Of a DNA stretch of 13,419 bases, positions 1-8,000 are shown one piece after another (the stretch's first letter is position 1; each line of letters begins with the position of its first letter). The stretch is taken from assembly GCA_024280135.1 (NCBI GenBank), contig JAJRQS010000234.1:1-13419 (forward strand). The letters run 5' to 3'. The notes under the pieces were generated by a model that had not been told where the DNA came from, made no database searches, and worked only from the letters and a program-made list of their open reading frames with translations. The position numbers were made by a program, and so were the translations under genes. The stretch comes from Bacteroidota bacterium. Its GTDB lineage: Bacteria; Bacteroidota; Bacteroidia; Chitinophagales; Saprospiraceae.

Positions 1-875
1 GAGATGGCTTCACCCGTTACCGGTACAGTTGCTAAATTAGTTGTATTACCCGCAGGATCCGTAATAAAAAAACCAAAAACATCATTAAACGCAGTATTGA
101 CCCATTCACAATACTCGTCCGAACCGAAAACAAAATCAAAACTAATGACTGATTCTGTTGGATAAAAATCAAATTCGATTATAGCAACATCTCTAATTGA
201 TTGAGAGGTCAAACCTCCAAGATCCGGATCTCCATTAACATTACTCGCATTTGCTGTTATTGCTCCACTATTATTAGGCCCCTCTGCATTAGCGATTGTA
301 CCTGTTGTTAGGATTAGGCCCGTTTCAAAACCTATTGCGCTTGTACCATTAGCAAATGTCCCAATTTGATTATTATTTCCTACCACCATTACATTCTCCA
401 AATCAAAACAGTCCCCACCAATAAAATTTTCTTGAATTGCGGTCAACAAATCCCCGCCAAAAGGCGAAGTTGTAATACCCTGCTCAGGATTATCTCCTTT
501 TTTCTTTTTACTATTGATAGAAGTACATGAAAACGATAAATAAGCAACGATGTGCTTATTGCAGTCATTCCTAAAAAATACGGTTTCACAAGCCTCATCT
601 GCCACAAACATAAAAGACTGACCATAAGCGTCTGGGTTTGCACCAATACTAAATCCACAAGGATCGTCTGCTGACAAATAGCCACCAACAAGGGCATAAG
701 TTTCCCCAGGCGTCAAGCCGCAAAGCTCAACTTCCGTGTATTCTTTTTTCAATTCTACAACTTGTCTAGGCGTATTGACATCGTAGGAAAGATGGAGTGT
801 TCCGGTGCCCTTTGTATTTTGCGCAAGTAAAGCGCTTCCTATAAATAATAGGAAAAACAGTAGTGTTTGTTTCAT
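1..875 (-). CDS. Choice-of-anchor L domain secreted protein, 5' fragment cut by the window edge
   Basis: This reading frame is open from an ATG at 873-875 to the left edge (291 codons, no stop), so only the N-terminal part is seen. It starts with a typical signal peptide (MKQTLLFFLLFIGSALLAQ, Lys then a hydrophobic run), so the product is exported. Residues about 20-125 form a cysteine-containing beta-rich region (Cys52, 73, 96, 105, 117). From about residue 137 a choice-of-anchor L domain begins, recognised by SPFGGDLL, the GFETGLILTTG segment (182-192) and the hallmark FGSDEYCEWVNTAFNDVFGFF around 250-270. In Bacteroidota such proteins are usually long surface or secreted proteins exported by T9SS with a C-terminal sorting domain, which here would lie outside the window. 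A TATATTTG promoter box sits about 105 bases upstream. Domain family and export are well supported; the role is unknown. Confidence 0.85.
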   Translation of the reverse strand, partial: MKQTLLFFLLFIGSALLAQNTKGTGTLHLSYDVNTPRQVVELKKEYTEVELCGLTPGETYALVGGYLSADDPCGFSIGANPDAYGQSFMFVADEACETVFFRNDCNKHIVAYLSFSCTSINSKKKKGDNPEQGITTSPFGGDLLTAIQENFIGGDCFDLENVMVVGNNNQIGTFANGTSAIGFETGLILTTGTIANAEGPNNSGAITANASNVNGDPDLGGLTSQSIRDVAIIEFDFYPTESVISFDFVFGSDEYCEWVNTAFNDVFGFFITDPAGNTTNLATVPVTGEAI

Positions 876-904
876 CGTGTAAGCCGATTTTTGTTTTATT
901 GTGC

Positions 905-919
905 GCTCATAAAATGAGC
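905..919 (-). repeat. Short hairpin GCTCAT-AAA-ATGAGC in the same leader
   Basis: Perfect 6-base arms with a 3-base loop lie 30 bases upstream of the ATG at 875. There is no T-tract on either strand, so it does not look like an intrinsic terminator. With the larger inverted repeat at 939-969 it makes a leader with two possible stem-loops. Confidence 0.4.
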
Positions 920-938
920 AATCCTTTGATTACAATGA

Positions 939-969
939 AGAGGCACCTACCACTAAATGTGTTGCCTCT
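939..969 (-). repeat. Inverted repeat in the leader of the choice-of-anchor L gene
   Basis: AGAGGCA (939-945) and TGCCTCT (963-969) are perfect 7-base inverted arms separated by 17 bases. If transcription starts near 973, the whole structure lies at the 5' end of the leader. It could be an RNA stem-loop or an operator; nothing in the sequence decides which. Confidence 0.4.
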
Positions 970-979
970 GTATAATAAT

Positions 980-987
980 CAAATATA
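980..987 (-). promoter_or_regulatory. Candidate -7 promoter box (TATATTTG) for the choice-of-anchor L gene
   Basis: Read on the minus strand this is TATATTTG, a full match to the Bacteroidota -7 consensus TAnnTTTG. It would give a leader of roughly 95-100 bases before the ATG at 875. No TTG sits at the ideal -33 distance; the nearest (minus strand of 1016-1018) is about 28 bases away, so support rests on the -7 box only. Confidence 0.4.
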
Positions 988-1229
988 AATAAAGGGAATA
1001 ATTACGTTATGAGAACAAAAATAGCACTTTCTAAGCTACGATCCGAATTTTCCTGCCTAAAAAAATAACAATTTGTCTTAAACCTGTTTATTTTATGGGG
1101 TATGAAATTTTTTACGCAAGTGAAAAACACTCTATTTGTAGTATAAGCTAAAACGAAAACACAATTAGTTCAGGATTTAATCTGAAATAAATTCCAGTTA
1201 CCTTTTCTAAGCATCCATTTTACGAAAGT

Positions 1230-1258
1230 TTGAAATTCAGATAGTTTTTATATCTTTG
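1230..1258 (+). promoter_or_regulatory. Bacteroidota-type promoter of tRNA-Ala
   Basis: A -33 TTG (1230-1232) and a -7 TATCTTTG (1251-1258) are separated by 18 bases, fitting the Bacteroidota consensus TTG-N17-23-TAnnTTTG. The tRNA begins 8 bases after the -7 box, so the primary transcript would carry almost no leader. Confidence 0.75.
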
Positions 1259-1266
1259 CACTCAAA

Positions 1267-1340
<74 letters not shown>

Positions 1341-1357
1341 CTTAAGCATCTATAAAG

Positions 1358-1425
1358 AATTGATAATCAATTAGTTAGTAACTTTTATATAGTTTTTTGG
1401 CGAAAAGTTATTGCGCGAAACTATA
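1358..1425. repeat. Cluster of palindromes and two interleaved inverted repeats between tRNA-Ala and lepB
   Basis: Within 68 bases there is a 15-base palindrome AATTGAT-A-ATCAATT (1358-1372), an 11-base palindrome AGTTA-G-TAACT (1373-1383), and two perfect 8-base inverted pairs: TAACTTTT (1379-1386) with AAAAGTTA (1403-1410), and TATAGTTT (1388-1395) with AAACTATA (1418-1425). The last two interleave as A-B-A'-B', which is the topology of an H-type pseudoknot rather than nested hairpins. The element lies downstream of the tRNA and also downstream of lepB, which converges on it. It may be a processing or termination region for both. The DNA is AT-rich, so chance pairing must be considered. Confidence 0.45.
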
Positions 1426-1443
1426 GAAAAAAGCTATTCTAAC

Positions 1444-2982
1444 TTAATCCGACGCCGACTTAAATAATCGATTCCATCTAATGCCATCTCCGACTGACAT
1501 CCAAATAAATAATGGCTTGCCGACCACATGATCCTCTGGTACAAACCCCCAAAACCTAGCATCCTCTGACATGTGGCGATTATCACCCATCATCCAATAA
1601 TAATCCATTTTGAATGTATAAGTAGTTGTTTTTTCTCCATTGAGGTAGTATCCATCTGCTTTTTTGACCAAGGTGTTATCTTCATACACTCGAATGCAAC
1701 GTTGATACATAGACATGGTGTAATCATTTAGGGTAACCGTCATACCTTTCTTCGGAACGGTCAAGGGTCCATAATTATCAATGGTCCAATTGCGCATGAT
1801 GTTTGGATTATGCGGAAAAAGAGAGGGATTAGGTTGATTTTCAATGATTTGCACCAAAATGTCCGGGCTAAGGCTCTTTATTTTTTTTACTTGCTCTTCG
1901 TTTAAAGAATAATAATTCGCTGTGCGTGGTATTTTTTTGACACCCATTGCTTTGAGTGCTTTCTCATTAATAGGTGCTCCAGCTGAAACAACTTTATAAT
2001 TGAATTGCATTTTTTCCGGATTTTCAACGGCTTTTCCATCAATATAAAGCTGGCGGTCTTTAATTTGGAGCGTATCCCCAGGTCCAGCCACACACCGCTT
2101 TATGTAATGGTCCCTTTTGTCAATAGGCCTTACGGTCAAAGGCATTCTTGCAGGTGGTTTTGTATTTGTTCTCCGGTAATGATAAATACTAAATGTCCGC
2201 CCAGGAATGACATAAACGCTATCCCCTTCCGGGTAATTAAAGACAACTGGTTTATTTCTTTCTACTTTTTCCAATCCAGCCATTCTATGGTAGTCTAGAC
2301 CTGGCTTGGTTACGTATGACTCTCTATTAATAAACGGGATTCTATTATGTAACAGAGGTATTTGGAGAACAGTCATTGGAGGTCGGATACCATAGTGCGC
2401 TTTACTGACAAAAAGGTAATCTCCAACCAATAAAGAACCTTCCATAGAAGGTGTCGGAATCACATAGGCCTCAATTAGAAACATTCGAATAAAAGCAGCC
2501 GCAAAGACTGCAAATATGATAGATTCTGCCCATTCTCTTGCTCCATTCTTTTCGTATGGGCTGGTTCTAAGCAATTTTTGGTAGGTTGCCTTATCCCCAG
2601 ATTTTTGAGCGGCTAGCATTGTATCTTTATACTCTTTTTCAATCTTATATCCTGGCCCTAGGTACTTGTCCTTTTCATTTTTGCCTATTGAATTAAAAAT
2701 GATAGGAGTTGCAATTACAGCTTGAAAGCTATCCCAAAAAGTATAACGCCCAAACGACCGAACCATGTCCACTGCCATGCCTGCATAGATGAAGATATTA
2801 ACAATAGGGACTAGTAGCCACAATGCGTACAGAGGTGAACGTCCAATGACTTTTGCCCAAGTTACAAAGTTTAGTCCAGGGATCCATGCTTTTGATTTAT
2901 CCACGCCAGCTTTCTCAAATAACTTTGCGAGGGTAAAACTAGTCAACAGATAGAATATGATGAGTGCAATGAGTATAGTCAC
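1444..2982 (-). CDS. lepB: Signal peptidase I
   Basis: This inner-membrane serine protease removes signal peptides from exported proteins and is normally essential. The 512-residue product has hydrophobic segments at about 1-19 and 50-72 in an N-terminal region of the kind found on Bacteroidota signal peptidases (DUF5684-like). A further membrane helix at about 152-170 is followed directly by the catalytic box PTPSMEGS (nucleophile Ser179), the box with the general-base lysine YIKR (Lys295) ahead of GPGDTL, and GDNRHMSEDARFWGF (466-480). The long insert between the last two boxes (about 320-455) is usual for this phylum but makes the protein much longer than the 324-residue E. coli enzyme. 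The start is GTG at 2980-2982: an in-frame TAA lies two codons upstream and no earlier ATG is possible. It follows the lipid kinase gene by 96 bases and is probably the last gene of the operon. Confidence 0.95.
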   Translation of the reverse strand: MTILIALIIFYLLTSFTLAKLFEKAGVDKSKAWIPGLNFVTWAKVIGRSPLYALWLLVPIVNIFIYAGMAVDMVRSFGRYTFWDSFQAVIATPIIFNSIGKNEKDKYLGPGYKIEKEYKDTMLAAQKSGDKATYQKLLRTSPYEKNGAREWAESIIFAVFAAAFIRMFLIEAYVIPTPSMEGSLLVGDYLFVSKAHYGIRPPMTVLQIPLLHNRIPFINRESYVTKPGLDYHRMAGLEKVERNKPVVFNYPEGDSVYVIPGRTFSIYHYRRTNTKPPARMPLTVRPIDKRDHYIKRCVAGPGDTLQIKDRQLYIDGKAVENPEKMQFNYKVVSAGAPINEKALKAMGVKKIPRTANYYSLNEEQVKKIKSLSPDILVQIIENQPNPSLFPHNPNIMRNWTIDNYGPLTVPKKGMTVTLNDYTMSMYQRCIRVYEDNTLVKKADGYYLNGEKTTTYTFKMDYYWMMGDNRHMSEDARFWGFVPEDHVVGKPLFIWMSVGDGIRWNRLFKSASD

Positions 2983-3078
2983 AGTTTATATTTTTTACAA
3001 AGTAACGCACTTTTGGGCAATTAGCACTTATTTATACATTGATTTTACTACTAAGTTTCGGAAAAAATCGACCAACTT

Positions 3079-3993
3079 CTAACAAATCAAGCGAAATGCC
3101 CCTACTACTAACTCCACTTTGCAGGGTGCGCTCCCCAAAAACTCTCCGTCAGCTTCTATTAATATCTCCATATCAAGGGGGTTAATAGCGATATCTGTTG
3201 TTTGAAAACAAGTTAACTTAGAATGTTTAGCGACCTTCCCATTATAAAAGTAATGAGTAGAAAATAGTACTCGAATGGGATGCATCGTTCTAGCCAAAGT
3301 TACGGCAAAAGTTTTTCCAAAAGGATCTGCATGAGGAACAAAACACATACCTCCACCTGAATATTTAGCAATTCCAATATTAGCGGTATAATAAGCATTC
3401 GACTCTTCTCCTTCATTCCATTTGATGATCGCTTTTGGAGGTTTGTATTTGAATAAGTATTTTAGAATAAGTCCAAGATATTGCAAGGAAGAGGCAATTG
3501 GTTTTTTTCTTGAGGTCGTTGCTTTTACTATATATCCATCATAAAACATACCCGCTACATTTACAAAGTATCGGCTTTTGTGTAGTTGTTTATCTTGATA
3601 ATACAATAGTCCTGCATTATGTTCTTTGGATTTAAAATCCTGCAACATTTGCAACCAATCATTCCCCCATTTTGGTATTTTATGGGTCCTGACAAAGTCA
3701 TTACCTGTGCCAATTGGCAAGATAAAAACAATCGGTGGAATAGTTGCATTACCTAAAAGTAGTCCATTGACCATTTCATGAAAGGTACCATCTCCTCCAA
3801 CGGAAATATAAGCCTTGTAATTTTTAATTACAACTTGTTCAGCAATTCTAATTCCATCTCCTTTGCAAGTTGTTTTTTCAAAGTCATATCGAATATTTTT
3901 TTCCTCCAATGTTTGCCTGATGATAGGCCAGAGTTTTTTTGCCTTTCCATTTCCTGAAGTAGGATTGACTAAAAAGAAAAACTTATCTCTCAT
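3079..3993 (-). CDS. YegS/DagK-family lipid kinase (diacylglycerol kinase catalytic domain)
   Basis: The product (304 residues from the ATG at 3991-3993) belongs to the soluble diacylglycerol/sphingosine kinase superfamily, which phosphorylates a lipid hydroxyl using ATP at the inner face of the membrane. Visible motifs are NPTSGNGKAKK (about 10-20), the nucleotide-binding VGGDGTFHEMVNGL (about 65-78) and LPIGTGNDFVRT (about 92-103), followed by the usual beta-rich C-terminal lobe. Full length is normal for the family. A GTG sits immediately before the ATG, so 3996 is an alternative start. The gene overlaps the end of the upstream glycosyltransferase gene by 11 bases, which suggests translational coupling. 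Likely roles are diacylglycerol recycling into phospholipid or phosphorylation of another membrane lipid; the true substrate cannot be read from sequence. Confidence 0.9.
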   Translation of the reverse strand: MRDKFFFLVNPTSGNGKAKKLWPIIRQTLEEKNIRYDFEKTTCKGDGIRIAEQVVIKNYKAYISVGGDGTFHEMVNGLLLGNATIPPIVFILPIGTGNDFVRTHKIPKWGNDWLQMLQDFKSKEHNAGLLYYQDKQLHKSRYFVNVAGMFYDGYIVKATTSRKKPIASSLQYLGLILKYLFKYKPPKAIIKWNEGEESNAYYTANIGIAKYSGGGMCFVPHADPFGKTFAVTLARTMHPIRVLFSTHYFYNGKVAKHSKLTCFQTTDIAINPLDMEILIEADGEFLGSAPCKVELVVGAFRLIC

Positions 3994-5005
3994 CACACAA
4001 CGTATTAATCATTTGTTCGGCACTGATATCTACCATACACCTAAAATGCTTTTGAGGGCATTCATCATATCCGATTTTAGAGCAAGGACGACACTTTAAG
4101 GGTTTTATTTCGAGTATTTTGTTATTAGGATTTTCTGGGTAAGGAGTCATTCCAAAAGCGGGTATTGTATTCCCCCATACTGACACGATAGGTATTCCAA
4201 GAGCCGCAGCGATGTGCATCATTCCCGTATCAGGTGTCAATACTTTTTGTGCAAACGACACAATAGAAGCCGATTCAAACAGCGATGTGCTTCCGCAAAA
4301 ATTAACAACATTTTTTCTATTAACCTTTCTAACAACAATGTTTCCGTCTTCTTTTTCGCTTGGCCCACCCAATAGCGCAACGGGTCCGTTCCATTGTTGT
4401 GCTACTGCGATTACCTTATTAATGGGTATTCGTTTTGTCTGAAGTGCGCCCCCCACTACGATAGTAAGCAGATTTGAATTACTTGCGTCAAAACTAGGGA
4501 AATGTTTTTTTAAATCTGACTCAACCCATGCTTTATTACCTGGAATAAAAAAATCTAAACCTTGGTTGTCATTCTTAATATTAAATGGTTTTAAAGTTTC
4601 CAAATATCGATCTACAATATGGATATTGGGTAGTTGATTGATTTTAAACTTTGTCATCAACCATTTTTCTTTATTCAATTTATTAAAACTTACTGATGGC
4701 TTTTTGAGTGCAAGCTTAATTAAAAAAGAACGTAAATTACGGTGTAAATCTATGACCAAATCATACTTTTCTCTTTTTAATAAAGGAGTTGTTTCCGATA
4801 ATTTCTTGCGAAAAGAGAATACTTTATCAACATAAGGATTAGCTTCTAAAATACTAGCAAAAGATGATTTCGTGACAAAATGAACTTCTGCACTCCATTG
4901 CTTTTTGGCTACCCTGATTACTGGAGAAGTCAAGACAATATCTCCTATCGAACTAAATCGAATAATAAGGACTTTTTTGGGTTTTTGAAATTTGGTTTGT
5001 TTCAT
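3983..5005 (-). CDS. Glycosyltransferase family 9 (heptosyltransferase-like) protein
   Basis: The product (340 residues from the ATG at 5003-5005) is a GT-B-fold transferase of the ADP-heptose:LPS heptosyltransferase family, which adds sugars to the lipopolysaccharide core on the cytoplasmic side of the inner membrane. The N-terminus carries the family signature VLIIRFSSIGDIVLTSPVIR. The C-terminal donor-site motif is PDTGMMHIAAALGIPIVSVWG (about 258-278), and a cysteine-rich tail CRPCSKIGYDECP...C (about 305-323) is common in Bacteroidota members. A TTG three codons upstream could extend the frame, but ATG is preferred. It starts 38 bases after the large secreted-protein gene and its end overlaps the lipid kinase, so all are probably co-transcribed. 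Whether it transfers heptose or another sugar is not determined here. Confidence 0.9.
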   Translation of the reverse strand: MKQTKFQKPKKVLIIRFSSIGDIVLTSPVIRVAKKQWSAEVHFVTKSSFASILEANPYVDKVFSFRKKLSETTPLLKREKYDLVIDLHRNLRSFLIKLALKKPSVSFNKLNKEKWLMTKFKINQLPNIHIVDRYLETLKPFNIKNDNQGLDFFIPGNKAWVESDLKKHFPSFDASNSNLLTIVVGGALQTKRIPINKVIAVAQQWNGPVALLGGPSEKEDGNIVVRKVNRKNVVNFCGSTSLFESASIVSFAQKVLTPDTGMMHIAAALGIPIVSVWGNTIPAFGMTPYPENPNNKILEIKPLKCRPCSKIGYDECPQKHFRCMVDISAEQMINTLCDER

Positions 5006-5043
5006 TGAGGACAAACATACAATTTTTTTCTAAAATAGAATTA

Positions 5044-8000
5044 TTAGCGAATCAATGTGATGTCACCGGTAAAGATTTCTATATCTCCATTCAAAAAGAG
5101 GACTTCCGCCACGTAAACAAATACGGCCGGATCCAAGTTTTTGCCTCGATACCGCCCATCCCAGCCTTCACTCGTATCGTTTGGGAGTAAGTTTTTACCT
5201 TCATAAACCAAATTTCCCCACCTGTCAAATACTCTCATGACGTTGATTCTTTCAACTCCTTTGTCTGTGAATATTCGGAAAAGATCATTATTGCCATCGT
5301 TATTGGGTGAAAAGACATTCGGAACAAAGACATTACGCGTTAAGTCAACCGAAACCAAGACAGAGTCCATCATCCTGCAACCAAATAAATCTTTGGCAAT
5401 AACAAAGTACTCAGTCGTATGAAATGGTGTAACTTCTACACTTAAACAAGAGTCACAATCTAAGTAAATCGCAGGCGTCCACCGCAAAGAATCAGCCATT
5501 GAATTGGTTGAAATATGGAGTTCATCTGAATACCCAAGCTTAACGGTTATTTCGTCCTCGACAATATCCAAAAATTCAGTTGTTGGAAAATAATCCAATG
5601 CCGTTGAATTTGTAGAATCACAACCATCGATTGTCAAATTAAATTTTGTATAAACACCTGGATTAGTGGTGAATGCTCCTGTAAACAATTCAAATGGTGT
5701 TCCTTTACATAATACAACCTGAACGGTATCTGAAAAAGGATAACTTAAAACAAATTGCGATTGCACGATGCTGTCACAACCATGGATTGACGAAAAATAA
5801 GAAGAAAAAATAGTGTCTTTTGTAACAAATTCACCGCCCCAAAAAAGGGTATCCCCTTCGCAAATAATTTGACTTTCCTGTTTTTTAAATGCTTTATACT
5901 CTTCCACTAAAAAACTATCTACGTGCACGCAAGTATTACGAAAAGATCTTACCCAGTAATCCCCAGATTTATTCACTACTCGAGAGGCCTCATTCAGTCC
6001 ATCGTTCCATTCATAATAATCAACTACATCTTCATTTGCCGCAAGGATAACCGTTTCCTCTGGGCAAAAACCAAGAGGCTCAAAAGTCGACCCGCCAAAA
6101 GGAATTTCAGAAACAATAAAAGAATCTAAATAAACACAATTTGCCAAAGTTGTCTCCACATAATACAACCCTGCACTTGATGCTCCATAAGAATAAGCTG
6201 TTGTTCCATCCTGCCATAGGTAACTTGCACCGGGTATGGCAAAGGTCGGAATCAAACCAATAGATAAATCTTTACAAACTTCTATATTCGTTTTGTGGCT
6301 ATCATCATCAGACAAAACAGCCACATTAATAATAGCTGTATCAACCGTATTGCAAGTTCCTGATCCATAAGCAAGTAGTACTATTTCATAATTTCCTGGC
6401 TCTGTAAAAATATAACTTGGGTGGGTCGCTGTGGAGGTAGATCCGTTATCATCAAAATCCCAAAGATAGCTACTTGCCCCTTTACTTAGATTCTCAAATT
6501 TCACTTCAAAAGGTGCACAACCAGAAAAAGAAGGACTAGGAATTGCATTTGCAGCGATGATGGGTTGTTCAAGGTCTAATTTGATGACTCCCAAGTTGCA
6601 ATTCTGAGCATTATTGGTATTAGAATAAGCTCCTGGCGTTGTTGGAAAGTCGTTTAATCCCGTACAACCTGCACAAACTGCTTGGTAAATTACCCCCGTT
6701 TTATCAAAGCGACTTGTTCCTCCATCTACGTGGTCGTTTGAGGTAGCCCCCCCAAAAAAAGTTGCATATGCAATATCCGTAGCATCTTTTTCAAAAACAA
6801 TAAAATAAAAATCCTGCCCATCGGTCGTACTTTGCAATGCATCATCAGACAATGGCATTCCAGCCATGCTAGAGCCCCATCCTGAAAAGTATATTCTTTG
6901 ACATTGGTCAATCATAAAAGCAGAGGGAGAGAGTTCTTTTTCTCCTTTTCCATTACCAAAAACTGTTGAGAACATAGAAAGATTCAATTGATTACTTAAT
7001 TTATGGATAAACTGACCGCTGCTTGGGTTTGAATAAACGCCATCGGTAATGGGATAATTTCCACCATCTGACTGACCCGCTACAAATACACTACCTTCGT
7101 TATCGAAATCCATAAAATAAGCTCTATCGGCTTCAGCCGTGCCAATAAATGTGGACGATAAAAGCTGCGTCCCATTAGGGTTTATTTTGGCTACAAAGCC
7201 ATCGGAATCTCCGCCCAAATAATTTTGGTGTAAGCCATCAAAGGTCGTAGGGAAGTCTGCGCTTTGCGTAAAACCCGTGACAAAAAGATTTTGATTATCA
7301 TCAATTCTTAAGGAAAAAATAGCATCATCTTTTGCTCCACCCAAATACCCGCCCCATAGCATTGAACTTAAATCAAAAGACATCTTAACAACACAACCAT
7401 CTTTTCCTCCATGGTAACTAGGCGAAAAACTACCCGATGAAACTGGAAAATCTGGTGAAGTTGTCACAGAACCAAAATAAATATTATTTTCATTATCTAA
7501 AAAAACTTCTCCTCTAGAATCATCCCCATAGTTCATTTCGTCGGTCGTTATAATATTGAGTCCATCATTACCGCTACCTCCTATATAGGTCGATCCCACT
7601 AACTTAGATCCATCTTTATTAAAAATAGTTAAGATGATATCTGAGCCATTTGAAAATGTAATTTGGCTAGATGTCTTAGCTGATTTTCCTCCATTATATG
7701 AATCGTCAAAAGTATTAGCTGTTGTCGGGTAATTTTCTGAACTCGTCGTTCCAAATACGATTAACTGTTCAGCTGCATTCACAATTAAACTATGTGGAAT
7801 ATCTGCCTTGTCCCCACCTAAGTAAGTCGTATAAATTAACTTATCACCTTTCGGTGAAAATTTGGAGATGGCAATATCTGTTTTCCCTCCACCAAAAACT
7901 TGTTGAAATGCACCTGTCGAAATCGGATATCCCGTATCAAAAGAAGCACCCGCTCCATACAAAAAACCATAGGCATCAAAAGTAGCTGTAAAGCCCCAAT

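Larger units (their letters stand above)
876..1266. other. 391-base gene-free stretch between the choice-of-anchor L gene and tRNA-Ala
   Basis: I see no credible coding region here. The left third is the leader and promoter of the minus-strand gene (two inverted repeats and a TATATTTG box). The right end (1230-1258) is the promoter of tRNA-Ala. The middle, about 1020-1225, is AT-rich with no gene, clear hairpin or repeat that I can support. Confidence 0.7.

Noticed and set aside
443..697. Minus-strand open frame of 84 codons
   Set aside because: It lies in another frame inside the choice-of-anchor L coding region, which has a signal peptide and clear domain match.
2005..2298. Plus-strand open frame of 97 codons antisense to lepB
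   Set aside because: It is a shadow of the conserved catalytic part of signal peptidase; the same reasoning removes the plus-strand frames at 3863-4099, 4212-4442, 4638-4835, 5005-5190, 5237-5422, 5923-6129, 7722-7985 and 9256-9486.
2990..3030. Separate promoter for lepB (TACTTTG about 20 bases before its GTG)
   Set aside because: The box is one base short of TAnnTTTG, has no well-placed TTG and lies very near the start codon; read-through from the upstream genes is simpler.
5006..5014. TTG start three codons upstream for the GT9 gene
   Set aside because: The ATG at 5005 gives a normal family N-terminus; the upstream TTG adds only three residues.
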